From positions 1 through 62,178 of the forward strand of contig CATQHI010000030.1 of the NCBI GenBank assembly GCA_958295895.1: 62,178 bases of DNA, read 5' to 3'. Positions 9,961-18,529 of the stretch are shown piece by piece. A model generated the notes under the pieces. That model had not been told where the DNA came from. It searched no databases and was given only the letters and a program-made list of their open reading frames with translations. Each line of letters starts with the position of its first letter. Position 1 is the stretch's first letter. Both the position numbers and the translations under genes were made by a program. This stretch comes from Saprospiraceae bacterium (GTDB lineage: Bacteria > Bacteroidota > Bacteroidia > Chitinophagales > Saprospiraceae).

Positions 9961-12333
9961 TCATTCTATATTACTTATGAACTTTATAATATCCTCATAC
10001 AGCCTCGCGGGCTTGTCGTATAGGACGTTGTGGTACGTATCTGGATACACTTTATGGTCGATTAGATCTGGATGCATGCGCATCAACGCTCGATTTCTCG
10101 ACTCAAAGTTCATCAACCAATCCCCCTCCTTGATCGGATCGATGATTAACATCGGGACAGCTAGATTTCTGTAGACAATCCTGGGCTCGACCAGCAAACT
10201 ACTCGCTGCGAATAAGGGTAAGGTATGGGGTCGGTATGCACCGTCCATCACCTGATCGAGTGAGCTTTCCCACAGCCACTGACGCAAGCCGTAGTTAGAA
10301 CTCCACACCGTTTTGCCCTTCACCCTGTACTCACGTATCGCATTCAGGACCTTCCAACTACTTTCATCGTCAGCGCGATTATAGAAGATGAAAGCTTCTT
10401 CTCTAGAAGAAAACAGGGTGTCGGCCGGTGGCGTAAAGGATCCCAACTTTTGCCTAGCAACGTCCTCCGGCAGCTTTTGTACGTTCGCAGTCCAGGGGAC
10501 GCTTCCTCCATCGATGAGTACTATACCGCTGACTAGTTCAGGATATTCATCATAGAAGGCAGTTGCTATCATGCCACCCCGGGACACGCCGACGACCAGA
10601 CAATTTTCGACCCCTTCGTGCAGTAGTAGCTCCCTAAGATCGTCGGCGAGGTGGTAGATGGACACCGTATCGTTGTGTAGACTTGTCTGCCCGTGTCCGT
10701 AGTAGTCTACGGCTAGGCTGCCGTAACCTTGCTCCTGCAGCTTACTGGCTAACGGTAGAAAATCATACGCATTACCGAATGTGCCGTGCAGCCATAGTAT
10801 GGTCTTATCCTTTGATTGTCCGACTTTGACGTAGTGGAGTTCGCTATTCCTAGTGGTGAGGTACTTTCCCTGCGCTCTTTCAAAGGCTTCGTACTGCGCC
10901 AAGGCAGCTACATAAGTAGGTGTAGGGGTTGGCGGCGTGTTCTGGGAGCCCTCTAATCGGTGGAGTAGTTCACTCAGCATCTCGTCACGCTCGTCTAACA
11001 GGTGATCTTTGATAGGTACGTCGGGGATTACCCCCCTTGGGGACCTATTCCCGCTGACCCGAACGATCATCCCTTTTGATACTTTTACGGAGATGTTAGT
11101 CTCAGGCAGGATGAACTGAAACTGAGAAGCAAGAAGGGTAGGATAATCTCCAGTCTCCTCTCCTACTATAGTCGCCCAGCCGTAATCCTGTAGCTGTGCC
11201 GCAGTTACTGCCGACTGGGAATGAGACTGTCGATTGATCAGGACAAATGTTTTGCCGGTAAATCGTTTGTTCGGAGGCTGCGGCCGGTAGTCCTCGAACT
11301 CGAACTCAAAGACGTCGCCATTCTCGTGTGTTAGGATAGCCTGAGCATAGGCGCTCGAAGTGTCTCCACTTGTTCTAACGTGATCCTTAAGCAGTTGACT
11401 AGTTTTCAGCGTGAAATTCGAGGTCCAGCTAAACGGCTTATCGGCGAGGTAGGACACCAAATAATCACTGAAAGCATCATCGCCACCCGCATTATTCCTT
11501 AGATCAATAATTAATTTATCTCCACCATGGTCATTGATTACCGTAAAGGCAGAATCGATGAAGGAGCGATAGGCTTGCTCATCACCACTGAAATTTCCGG
11601 GATTCAGGTACGCAACTTCCCGATAGAATGCTACCGCCATTTTAGCGTTTAGCACTTCCTCCCGCTTAGCTTCATACCCATTTACTACACTAATGGCCGG
11701 TAGAACGTGACTTACGGTATCTCCCCCCTCCTGAGCTACTACTACTGCATAGCTATCCTGCGATCCGAAAACCCGCCAGTGCATTCTTGGGAAAGAATAT
11801 GTTTCGATCTTTGCGTGCTTCAAATAAGGCCGTTCGGCTGAGATCTGTGGGTATAGTTGTGCTACCACATCTTCCATGGAAATACTATCGAGGGATAGAA
11901 TCTCGGCACCAACTGCGACAGACTTATCGGTGGAGAAATTCTTTCGCACGAAACACCTGCCGTCTTCAAGCGCAATCTCGAGGGGGAAAACAGTCCCTCC
12001 TGCTTGTGCGTAGTCCAGGTAAGCCGCTACTGGAAAGTCCACCTCAGTGTGTCCATTGTTTATCGCAGACGCAACTGACTGAAAGGTATTGGTCGCCTGC
12101 AGGTAGGAAAGTGAATCTTCGGAGACTGACGCCATCACCCGATGGTAGTTGTCCAGCAGATTTTGTTGCGAAGTATACGTATGCACGTCGTAGTGCGCTT
12201 CGTGCAGCGATTCGTACAGATAGGCCAGATCGCTGAGCACTTGTTGCCGTGTAAACAGCCTATGGCCTGGCTGAGCGTAGGAGACCGTGGAAAGTAAGTA
12301 TGAAATTAGCAGAATTACTACTCGATACGGCAT
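9961..12333 (-). CDS. Secreted S41 peptidase fused to an alpha/beta hydrolase
   Basis: The start is placed at 12333 (MPYRVVILLISYLLSTVSYAQ), because that gives a clean signal peptide; the open frame extends upstream without support. The N-terminal half (about residues 25-480) is an S41 (tail-specific/tricorn-like) protease: DLAYLYESLHEAHYD, INNGHTEVDFP, DKLIIDLRNNAGGDDAF and a predicted nucleophile region NRQSHSQSAVTAAQL. After a proline linker (TPPTPTPTY) the C-terminal half (about 510-790) is an alpha/beta hydrolase: HGTFGNAYDFLPLAS, the nucleophile elbow VGVSRGGM, an Asp near IDPIKEGD and a His in DTYHN. Both active sites appear complete. Substrates are unknown. It is exported, probably to the periplasm or cell surface. 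Confidence 0.88.
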   Translation of the reverse strand: MPYRVVILLISYLLSTVSYAQPGHRLFTRQQVLSDLAYLYESLHEAHYDVHTYTSQQNLLDNYHRVMASVSEDSLSYLQATNTFQSVASAINNGHTEVDFPVAAYLDYAQAGGTVFPLEIALEDGRCFVRKNFSTDKSVAVGAEILSLDSISMEDVVAQLYPQISAERPYLKHAKIETYSFPRMHWRVFGSQDSYAVVVAQEGGDTVSHVLPAISVVNGYEAKREEVLNAKMAVAFYREVAYLNPGNFSGDEQAYRSFIDSAFTVINDHGGDKLIIDLRNNAGGDDAFSDYLVSYLADKPFSWTSNFTLKTSQLLKDHVRTSGDTSSAYAQAILTHENGDVFEFEFEDYRPQPPNKRFTGKTFVLINRQSHSQSAVTAAQLQDYGWATIVGEETGDYPTLLASQFQFILPETNISVKVSKGMIVRVSGNRSPRGVIPDVPIKDHLLDERDEMLSELLHRLEGSQNTPPTPTPTYVAALAQYEAFERAQGKYLTTRNSELHYVKVGQSKDKTILWLHGTFGNAYDFLPLASKLQEQGYGSLAVDYYGHGQTSLHNDTVSIYHLADDLRELLLHEGVENCLVVGVSRGGMIATAFYDEYPELVSGIVLIDGGSVPWTANVQKLPEDVARQKLGSFTPPADTLFSSREEAFIFYNRADDESSWKVLNAIREYRVKGKTVWSSNYGLRQWLWESSLDQVMDGAYRPHTLPLFAASSLLVEPRIVYRNLAVPMLIIDPIKEGDWLMNFESRNRALMRMHPDLIDHKVYPDTYHNVLYDKPARLYEDIIKFISNIE

Positions 12334-12456
12334 GGAAGCTGAGGGTTGGTATAGGCCAAGTTGTAAATATGCGGTCCACATGCTACACGCTTGTCTACTG
12401 TGGTTTGTTACGCAGCATTGCGAGAAAGTAACTAATAACCCACTGAGCAAGACCTA

Positions 12457-12474
12457 GCACCTGCGGCCCCGCCC
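12457..12474 (-). repeat. Dispersed G-rich element, copy 4 (-)
   Basis: The minus strand reads GGGCGGGGCCGCAGGTGC. It sits in the divergent gap (12334-12600) between the S41/hydrolase gene and the protease gene, about 125 bp from either start. Confidence 0.85.
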
Positions 12475-12600
12475 CCAACTAGACTGATCCCCGGCACAGT
12501 TAAGCAGGAGAACGGTGCATACAAGCTATCTTATTGCCTATTATTCCCTCCCTGCAACCTCCCTTCTCGATCCTCGTCCTTACTACCACTACCTTGTACT

Positions 12601-13938
12601 ATGAAGCAGCTCCTTGCAAGCCTCCTGTGTCTACTCTGCCAGCTAGGATACGGCCAACCCACCCCCACGGTAGGTTTCGAGCAACCCGAACTAAAGGTCC
12701 AGTTACCCCCAAGCGAGGAAGTGACCTACCCGCTGGCACTCCAGCAAGACAGCGTCTACGCCTTCTACGTACGGGAACGTGGCGTAGATGTGACCGTAGT
12801 ATTCACCGATCCACAGGGCAGCAAGGTAGTCGAGCAGGACAGCATCGACAACGAATGGGGACTCGAAAGCTTCGAGTATAGTCCTACTACTACGGGCGAC
12901 TACACACTCGCCATCCGCCGAACGGAGGAGCAGGCGCGGCCGCAGGTGGACAGCGTTGAGCTAAGAATCAGACAGTTCACCGCCACCGAGCTGGAACGCC
13001 GCCGCGAGATCGCCATCGAACTCGCCCCCGAGAATCGCAAAGTGGTACAGACCGCAGATATCGACCACTTCTGGGAGGCCTTCGATAGCCTGGCGACGGC
13101 CGCTAGTCGGTTAGATAGTATACGGATCATCCAGACGGTCTACCTCGATCGGGGTACCGACGGGCTTAAGGACTTCATCATCGAGCGGGAGTTCACAGCG
13201 GGGAAGTTTGTCGATGAGATCGCGGCCCGCCCCAAGTTCTTCCAGTCGGTCCGGGCTAATACTCACGAAGTCAAAGAAGCGGTACCGGAACTTACTGCCA
13301 TCGTGAATACCTTCCGGGCGCTTTATCCTGACTTCGAGCCGAAGAAGATCTGCTTCGCCATCGGTATTGTCAACACCGGGGGTACCACGTCCGAGGATTT
13401 TCTTTTGATCGGTACCGAGATATCTACATCCACCGTCGACGTTGATCTATCGGAATTTGCGGAGGGAGCCTTCAAGGACATACTCGCCGACACCACCAAC
13501 GTGCGGCAAAAGATCAACAACATCGTGGCCCACGAGTACGTCCATACCCAGCAGCGGTGGGAGGCCGACGACACCGCCATCGAATGCAATCTGCTGCACG
13601 CCACCCTGATCGAGGGCATGTGCGATTTTATCGGCGAGCTCATCTCCGGCGACCAAATCAATAAGGTGGCCAAAACCTACGGCGATGCCCACGAGCAGGA
13701 ACTATGGACGGCCTTCAAGAACGAGCTCTGCAACGAAAGCGCCGGCAACTGGCTCTATAATTACGGGGAGGTAGAGGATAAGCCGGCCGACCTAGGCTAC
13801 TACATCGGCTACCAGATATCCAAAGCCTATTACCAGCGGGCTGCGGATAAAGAGCAGGCCATCGTAGATATGCTGGACCTACGGGACCCGATTGAGTTTC
13901 TACAGCTTAGTGGGTATGACCGGCAGGAGAAGGAGTAG
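12601..13938 (+). CDS. Secreted putative zinc protease (HExxH, DUF2268-like) with N-terminal beta-sandwich
   Basis: A 445-residue exported protein with signal peptide MKQLLASLLCLLCQLGYGQ. Residues about 20-125 form a beta-rich module resembling bacterial pre-peptidase domains (EEVTYPLALQQDSVYAFYV, TTTGDYTLAIRR). The C-terminal part contains NIVAHEYVHTQQ, an HExxH zinc site, followed by HATLIEGMCDFIGELISG, where the downstream Glu could be the third ligand as in gluzincin-like DUF2268 proteins. The stop codon directly abuts a G-rich dispersed element. A damaged scrap of a homologue exists at 4860-4965. The start ATG is well placed, with no upstream alternative. Confidence 0.8.
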   Translation: MKQLLASLLCLLCQLGYGQPTPTVGFEQPELKVQLPPSEEVTYPLALQQDSVYAFYVRERGVDVTVVFTDPQGSKVVEQDSIDNEWGLESFEYSPTTTGDYTLAIRRTEEQARPQVDSVELRIRQFTATELERRREIAIELAPENRKVVQTADIDHFWEAFDSLATAASRLDSIRIIQTVYLDRGTDGLKDFIIEREFTAGKFVDEIAARPKFFQSVRANTHEVKEAVPELTAIVNTFRALYPDFEPKKICFAIGIVNTGGTTSEDFLLIGTEISTSTVDVDLSEFAEGAFKDILADTTNVRQKINNIVAHEYVHTQQRWEADDTAIECNLLHATLIEGMCDFIGELISGDQINKVAKTYGDAHEQELWTAFKNELCNESAGNWLYNYGEVEDKPADLGYYIGYQISKAYYQRAADKEQAIVDMLDLRDPIEFLQLSGYDRQEKE

Positions 13939-13957
13939 GGCGGGGACGCGGGTGCGG
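13938..13957 (+). repeat. Dispersed G-rich element, copy 5 (+)
   Basis: GGGCGGGGACGCGGGTGCGG begins at the last base of the TAG stop of the protease gene. It lies in a 41-bp convergent gap. Confidence 0.85.
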
Positions 13958-13979
13958 AGAAGATGTGACCTCCGCCCAC

Positions 13980-14825
13980 CTACAAACTACCAAACTCCAC
14001 CAGCTCAAACCGCGGAGAACTCTCCACCTGCTGCCGCAAAATGCCTAGGTGACCGGCCCCGAAGAGTACGAGTATACGATCCTCGGCAGACGTGGCGGCC
14101 CGCTGAATGTTGCGGTAGATACGGAGGTTGCGGGAGTACCAGCCGATCGCCAGTGCATCGGGATCGGTATCCGATGTAAATTCCAGGTAGTGCCCGTGGC
14201 CGCGGCGGATGCGCTGGGTTGAATTCATGTACTGGAAGTCCTCCAGTAAGCTATGGGCGCTACGCAGTTTATCGTCGTGGGCGTAGAGTTGGTAGTACCT
14301 GGCGTCTAATGAAGTATCCGCACTGGCCGGCGTATCTGCGTATAGGCTATCCAGCATGGGCTGCAGGATGACCGAGTCCGGCCCGTAGTATAGGTCCCTT
14401 GCCAGATCATCGGCGTCTCCGGCGATGAGGCTATCGATACCGAAGCGCTCGCCGAGTCGGAAGGCGATCTGATGGATCTCGTCGCGGGTGAGTTCAAACT
14501 GTCCCCTCAGGTAGCTACGGTAGCTGTCGTTGAGGGCACTACCCGGGTCCCGCTCTACGATGATCTTGGTGGGGCGGAAGCGGGCTAGGTAGTCGTTGAG
14601 CTCGGCTACTTCCTCTGCCCGGCGTGGACTCAAGACGTCGACCTGATCTTCTCTGGAGGTCTTGTGATTGTCCAGGCCTGGGTAATCGAAGTGGAAAGTG
14701 CCGACGAGTAGAATTTTAGTCGGGGGAGTATTGCCAATTAGGATACTGTCTGGATCGAATAGTACGGGATTCTGAGCGGTGGTGAGTAGGGGCAGTAGTA
14801 ATAGAATAAGTAGGGGTAGTCGCAT
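13980..14825 (-). CDS. Exported DUF5694 protein (Ere/ChaN-like fold)
   Basis: About 281 residues. The start is set at 14825 (MRLPLLILLLLPLLTTAQ), a signal peptide, rather than at the longer open frame. The DUF5694 signature is clear: TKILLVGTFHFDYPGLD at the N-terminus, PTKIIVERDPGS, WYSRNLRIYRNIQR and a final LVLFGAGHLGILRQ. The conserved H, E, R and H residues resemble the active-site layout of erythromycin-esterase/ChaN-type proteins, but no substrate is known. A paralogue lies at 45400-46203, and three more relatives of the broader fold lie at 15.6-21.1 kb. Confidence 0.85.
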   Translation of the reverse strand: MRLPLLILLLLPLLTTAQNPVLFDPDSILIGNTPPTKILLVGTFHFDYPGLDNHKTSREDQVDVLSPRRAEEVAELNDYLARFRPTKIIVERDPGSALNDSYRSYLRGQFELTRDEIHQIAFRLGERFGIDSLIAGDADDLARDLYYGPDSVILQPMLDSLYADTPASADTSLDARYYQLYAHDDKLRSAHSLLEDFQYMNSTQRIRRGHGHYLEFTSDTDPDALAIGWYSRNLRIYRNIQRAATSAEDRILVLFGAGHLGILRQQVESSPRFELVEFGSL

Positions 14826-14893
14826 CGGGTAGCTTTCTCTCAGGGACGATGGGGGTGTCGACCGGTTGCATGCCCTCCCGCATCGCGTACATC

Positions 14894-14912
14894 GCATCCC
14901 GCGACCCCGCCC
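14894..14912 (-). repeat. Dispersed G-rich element, copy 6 (-)
   Basis: The minus strand reads GGGCGGGGTCGCGGGATGC, with one extra A in the GGTGC end. It lies in the divergent gap between the DUF5694 gene and the Crp-like gene. Confidence 0.75.
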
Positions 14913-14998
14913 CGACTACCCTATCGGTAAGGTATACTGGCTGACGTTCACGATTGTGTACCCATACTTCGCACTTCCACAACATCAGCCACCGCCCC

Positions 14999-15496
14999 GT
15001 GTCACCCACCGACCCCCTACATGCCTTTCGCCAGTACCTGGAACGCTCCGGCCCCCTACCGGACGCAAGCTTCACCAAGCTACTGACCACCGTACGCATT
15101 GAGCACTACGCCAAAAATGACTACCTCCTCCGGCACGGCGAGGTATCCACTATGCGCTACTTCGTCCACACCGGCCTGATCGTCTCGGCTTACCTAGCGG
15201 ACAACGGTAAGCTGTACTACAAGAACTTCTTCACCGCCGGGAGCCCGGCCGGCTCCATTGCCTCCGCCCTGCAGGGGACACCGTCCCGCTTTTCCCTACT
15301 GGCACTGGAACCCTCGCAGGTCGTAGCCTACGAGGATGCACACTACCGGGCCCTAGTGGATCTCGACCCGGCGATCAACCGTCAGTACCGCCACCACCTA
15401 GAACACCAATGGGTGATTCGCAACGAACAGCGCCACCTGGCCTTTGCCACCCAAACTGCCCGGGAACGCTACCGTACGAGGGGTTGGGGCTGGTAG
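14999..15496 (+). pseudogene. Crp/Fnr-family regulator lacking its HTH domain
   Basis: The cyclic-nucleotide-binding (cNMP) jelly-roll is present: YAKNDYLLRHGEVSTMRYFV, LYYKNFFTAGSPAGSIAS and LALEPSQVVAYED. The connecting helix LAFATQTARERY is also present, and in full-length Bacteroidota Crp proteins it leads into the C-terminal helix-turn-helix. Here the frame ends a few residues later (RTRGWGW then TAG at 15496), so DNA binding is lost. A GTG at 14999 is the likeliest start; an ATG at 14954 is possible. It may be a truncated remnant or, less likely, a stand-alone sensor domain. Confidence 0.75.
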
Positions 15497-15645
15497 GGGC
15501 TACTAGCTGTTGGCGGATTGAGTTTTAGGGGTTGGCAACCTTCCACTAGCGTGCAGGCTAGTTATCAAGACGGCCGGCCATCTGCTCATAGGTGTATACC
15601 TTGGGAGAGATCGCGATAACCGTATTATACAAACTTACTAATTGA

Positions 15646-16992
15646 ATGAATTCATGTAACCCGATTATCAGTACAGCTCTAGTGATCTCGTTCTGCATGG
15701 GAATATATGGCTGCACCGCTAGCAGTGAACATCAGCTAAGCCAATTCAGGGCTCCCATAGCCGCAGACTCACTTGAGCTAGCGGACCTCCCCCCAAAGAT
15801 CCCCGTCCAGGAAGCGATGTTCTACGGGGAGTTGCAGGCAAAGCTGACAAGCAACGAGTTACGTGAATCGCAGTCTTACCACGCACTTCTGCAAATCGGC
15901 CGGTACGAAGAGGTGAAGCAACTCTACGAGCAGGAGTTGGAATGGGGACTGGATTCCGCTGACCAGACAGAAATAGATCGGCTTACTACTTATCGACTTA
16001 CCGACGCCCAGGAGTACATCCTTGACCGAAGTGAAGAACACCGGCTGCTCATCATCACAGAAGCCCACACCAAACCGGAACATAGGGCATTCACCCGGTG
16101 CCTGTTGGAGGGACTATACGAGCGAGGGTACCGTCACCTAGGACTCGAAAATATTCTAGCCCTGCCCGGCGATGCGGGTGGCAAGATGGTGGATTCTCTA
16201 ATGAACGGACGGGGCTACCCTACCCTAACTGCCATGTCCGGAATCTTTCCGAGCGAACCGGAATATGCAAACTTGATTCGGGAAGCGGCCGATCTAGGGT
16301 TTAGGATCTTCAGTTACGAGAGAAATAACAGTTCGGAAAGTGAGCGGGACAAACAGCAAGCTGAACGCATCATCCACTACATGAGTGAGATTCCGGCGGC
16401 GGAGAAAGTGATCTGCCACGGGGGTTGGTACCATTCCATTGAGACGGACATCCCGAAAGATGAGGAAGGAAATCACTGGATGGCTTACGAATACAAACAG
16501 CTTTCTGGAGACGATCCACTGACTGTATACCAGGATGCACTTAACGAAAAGGTCGCGCCGATGCAAGGACCCAGTCCTTACTATGATGTACTGAGAAAGC
16601 GGTTCGGCGCTGCTGACAAACCCTCCATCTTAATTGATGAACGTGGCGAGCCCTGGCGCGGTCCCGGCGATTCCCTTCCGATTAACATCATCACTGTTCA
16701 ACCACCGCTGACCTACAGTCGAATGGCATCCTGGAATAGCTGGAGCTGCTGGTCGTGTGAGACCACTGACATATCCTTTGTACCTATTGAAGTAAATCCG
16801 AAGCTCAACAAAGGCACTCACTACATCGTAGAAGTACGTAGGGCTTATGAGAGTGACCTGGCGACACCGGTGTTCTCCCGGGAGGTTAGTGATATTGAGG
16901 AAGCGGTCCAGTTGGTCAGTTGCAAAGGAGCGTACACCATCAAGTTTCGCTCGGCTGAGGGGGATAGTCAATCCACCTCGATAGATTGGTGA
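15646..16992 (+). CDS. Lipoprotein of the erythromycin-esterase/ChaN-like group
   Basis: A 448-residue lipoprotein with signal and lipobox ending MGIYGC. The core (about 125-330) has LLIITEAHTKPEHRAFTRCLL, GYRHLGLENI, a central region with GFRIFSYER, and VICHGGWYHSIE, matching the E/H..E..H pattern of the Ere/ChaN-like fold (possibly heme-, metal- or ester-related). The C-terminal 100 residues are a separate beta-rich part. It is paralogous to the convergent gene at 17152-18375 (EAHYEPRHRVFTRRLL, GYRHFGMESL). The substrate is unknown. The 150-bp upstream gap holds no clear promoter. Confidence 0.7.
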   Translation: MNSCNPIISTALVISFCMGIYGCTASSEHQLSQFRAPIAADSLELADLPPKIPVQEAMFYGELQAKLTSNELRESQSYHALLQIGRYEEVKQLYEQELEWGLDSADQTEIDRLTTYRLTDAQEYILDRSEEHRLLIITEAHTKPEHRAFTRCLLEGLYERGYRHLGLENILALPGDAGGKMVDSLMNGRGYPTLTAMSGIFPSEPEYANLIREAADLGFRIFSYERNNSSESERDKQQAERIIHYMSEIPAAEKVICHGGWYHSIETDIPKDEEGNHWMAYEYKQLSGDDPLTVYQDALNEKVAPMQGPSPYYDVLRKRFGAADKPSILIDERGEPWRGPGDSLPINIITVQPPLTYSRMASWNSWSCWSCETTDISFVPIEVNPKLNKGTHYIVEVRRAYESDLATPVFSREVSDIEEAVQLVSCKGAYTIKFRSAEGDSQSTSIDW

Positions 16993-17151
16993 GAAAGGAG
17001 GTGGAAAATCGTTTGGATAATAATCTGCTATTTACTTAAGTATTACCCTACTTAGCTTGTTATTTGCAAACTATATCAGACTACAGCTTTCGTTATATCA
17101 AGCAGAGCTACAAAAGGGCTTTCGCGCCTTCCATTTACAAACCTTGATTTC

Positions 17152-18375
17152 CTATTCTACAGTTATCGTACCCACTCTCTGAGCCCCATCAGCGGAGGTA
17201 ACCAATATCCTGTAGCTCCCCGGAGGTACCGCCAAAGCAGTGTGGCCGTCTGTGTCCATTTCGACGACATCTCTGGGCACTACTTTCGCCATATCATCAT
17301 CGATGGCATAGGCACGTACTAACCATGGACCTTTGGTGTCAATACTGTCGAATGTAACCGTGACGGGCTTTTGATTGAAGGCAAATACATAGTCTGGTCG
17401 TCCGTATACATAAGTGGTTCGTGGGTGAAATACGTATCGGTCAACCCATCGCAGGCTATCGTTGAAATTGAAATGACTGCCGGTGCTGTCAATGAATAAA
17501 GATGTTACCTCAGGAGCAAAGTGCCGATACTCGTAGGCCTCCTGTAGAATATCGCTCATCTCCCGAAAGGCAGTTTGATCGATTGTTAGAGGATCAAGAC
17601 CAGTGGTATCGGCAAGGCGCTGAGCCATTGATTTTTCCCTTTCCCCCTCCAATTCGCCCTCCATGGCATGAGCGTAGCCTACGTGCAGTAGCAGCTTACC
17701 GTCGGGATGGGCGGTACGATAGTCTACTATGTTTTTGGCTTGACCGATTTCGCGCAGCTTTGCACTACCCGTGCCCGCCGCCTCGTATCCGAAAATTCGG
17801 TAGCCAATACGTTGAGCCTCGGCCACCATCGCGGCGAATTGGGGGTCTCTTGTGAAGTAGCCACTGTTCAGTGTAGGGTAAGTGGTTTGATCGGCTAACG
17901 AATCTGTACCAGCGGTCTGAACTAACGACTCCATACCAAAGTGACGGTACCCACGGTCATACAAACCCTGTAGTAGCCGGCGCGTGAACACCCGGTGCCG
18001 CGGTTCGTAGTGCGCCTCATTAACGATAGTAATCTCGTGGCGCTCGGCATCTTCAAGGAGAGAGGGTATGGCTGGTATCGCGTGAAACTCCTCTTTAAAA
18101 CGTGTGTAGCGCGCCGTGTCCATAGTCGCTTCTTCGGCATTTCCTTCCATCTTTTTGGTGGCTTCTCGAGCGTAGCCGGAAAAGGACAGGTAGCTACCGA
18201 TCGTGTAGTCTACGAGATCATGCTTAGTCGTATCAAGTATTTCGGAGCGTAGTAGGTAAGGTGTGTCCCACACGTCAAACTCAACCGTGATCGTATCAAA
18301 GGCTGGGGTCACATTCTGCTGGGCGAATAAGCAGAAGGACATGATTAGCGGTAGGCAGATTAGGTGACATCTCAT
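17152..18375 (-). CDS. Exported erythromycin-esterase/ChaN-like protein, paralogue of the convergent neighbour
   Basis: A 407-residue protein with signal peptide (MRCHLICLPLIMSFCLFAQQ). The core has EITIVNEAHYEPRHRVFTRRLL, RGYRHFGMESL, GYRIFGYEAAG and LLLHVGYAHAMEGE, the same landmarks in the same order as in 15646-16992. A beta-rich tail follows (VTVEFDS..., YRILVTSADGAQ). The two genes converge with about 160 bp between them, as after an inverted duplication with strong divergence. Enzymatic role is unknown. Confidence 0.72.
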   Translation of the reverse strand: MRCHLICLPLIMSFCLFAQQNVTPAFDTITVEFDVWDTPYLLRSEILDTTKHDLVDYTIGSYLSFSGYAREATKKMEGNAEEATMDTARYTRFKEEFHAIPAIPSLLEDAERHEITIVNEAHYEPRHRVFTRRLLQGLYDRGYRHFGMESLVQTAGTDSLADQTTYPTLNSGYFTRDPQFAAMVAEAQRIGYRIFGYEAAGTGSAKLREIGQAKNIVDYRTAHPDGKLLLHVGYAHAMEGELEGEREKSMAQRLADTTGLDPLTIDQTAFREMSDILQEAYEYRHFAPEVTSLFIDSTGSHFNFNDSLRWVDRYVFHPRTTYVYGRPDYVFAFNQKPVTVTFDSIDTKGPWLVRAYAIDDDMAKVVPRDVVEMDTDGHTALAVPPGSYRILVTSADGAQRVGTITVE

Positions 18376-18529
18376 GTGTTAGCAGATGCATGGTTACCCA
18401 TCTCTGGTGTATGCCTCCACGGTTATAAGGCTATGATACAACCTGTGTTGGCGCTCTCATGGGGTCTTCCTTTAGCGGCTCGGACTTTCGGTAGTTGCTG
18501 GACCGAAGTAGACAGTCATTCGGCCTTCA

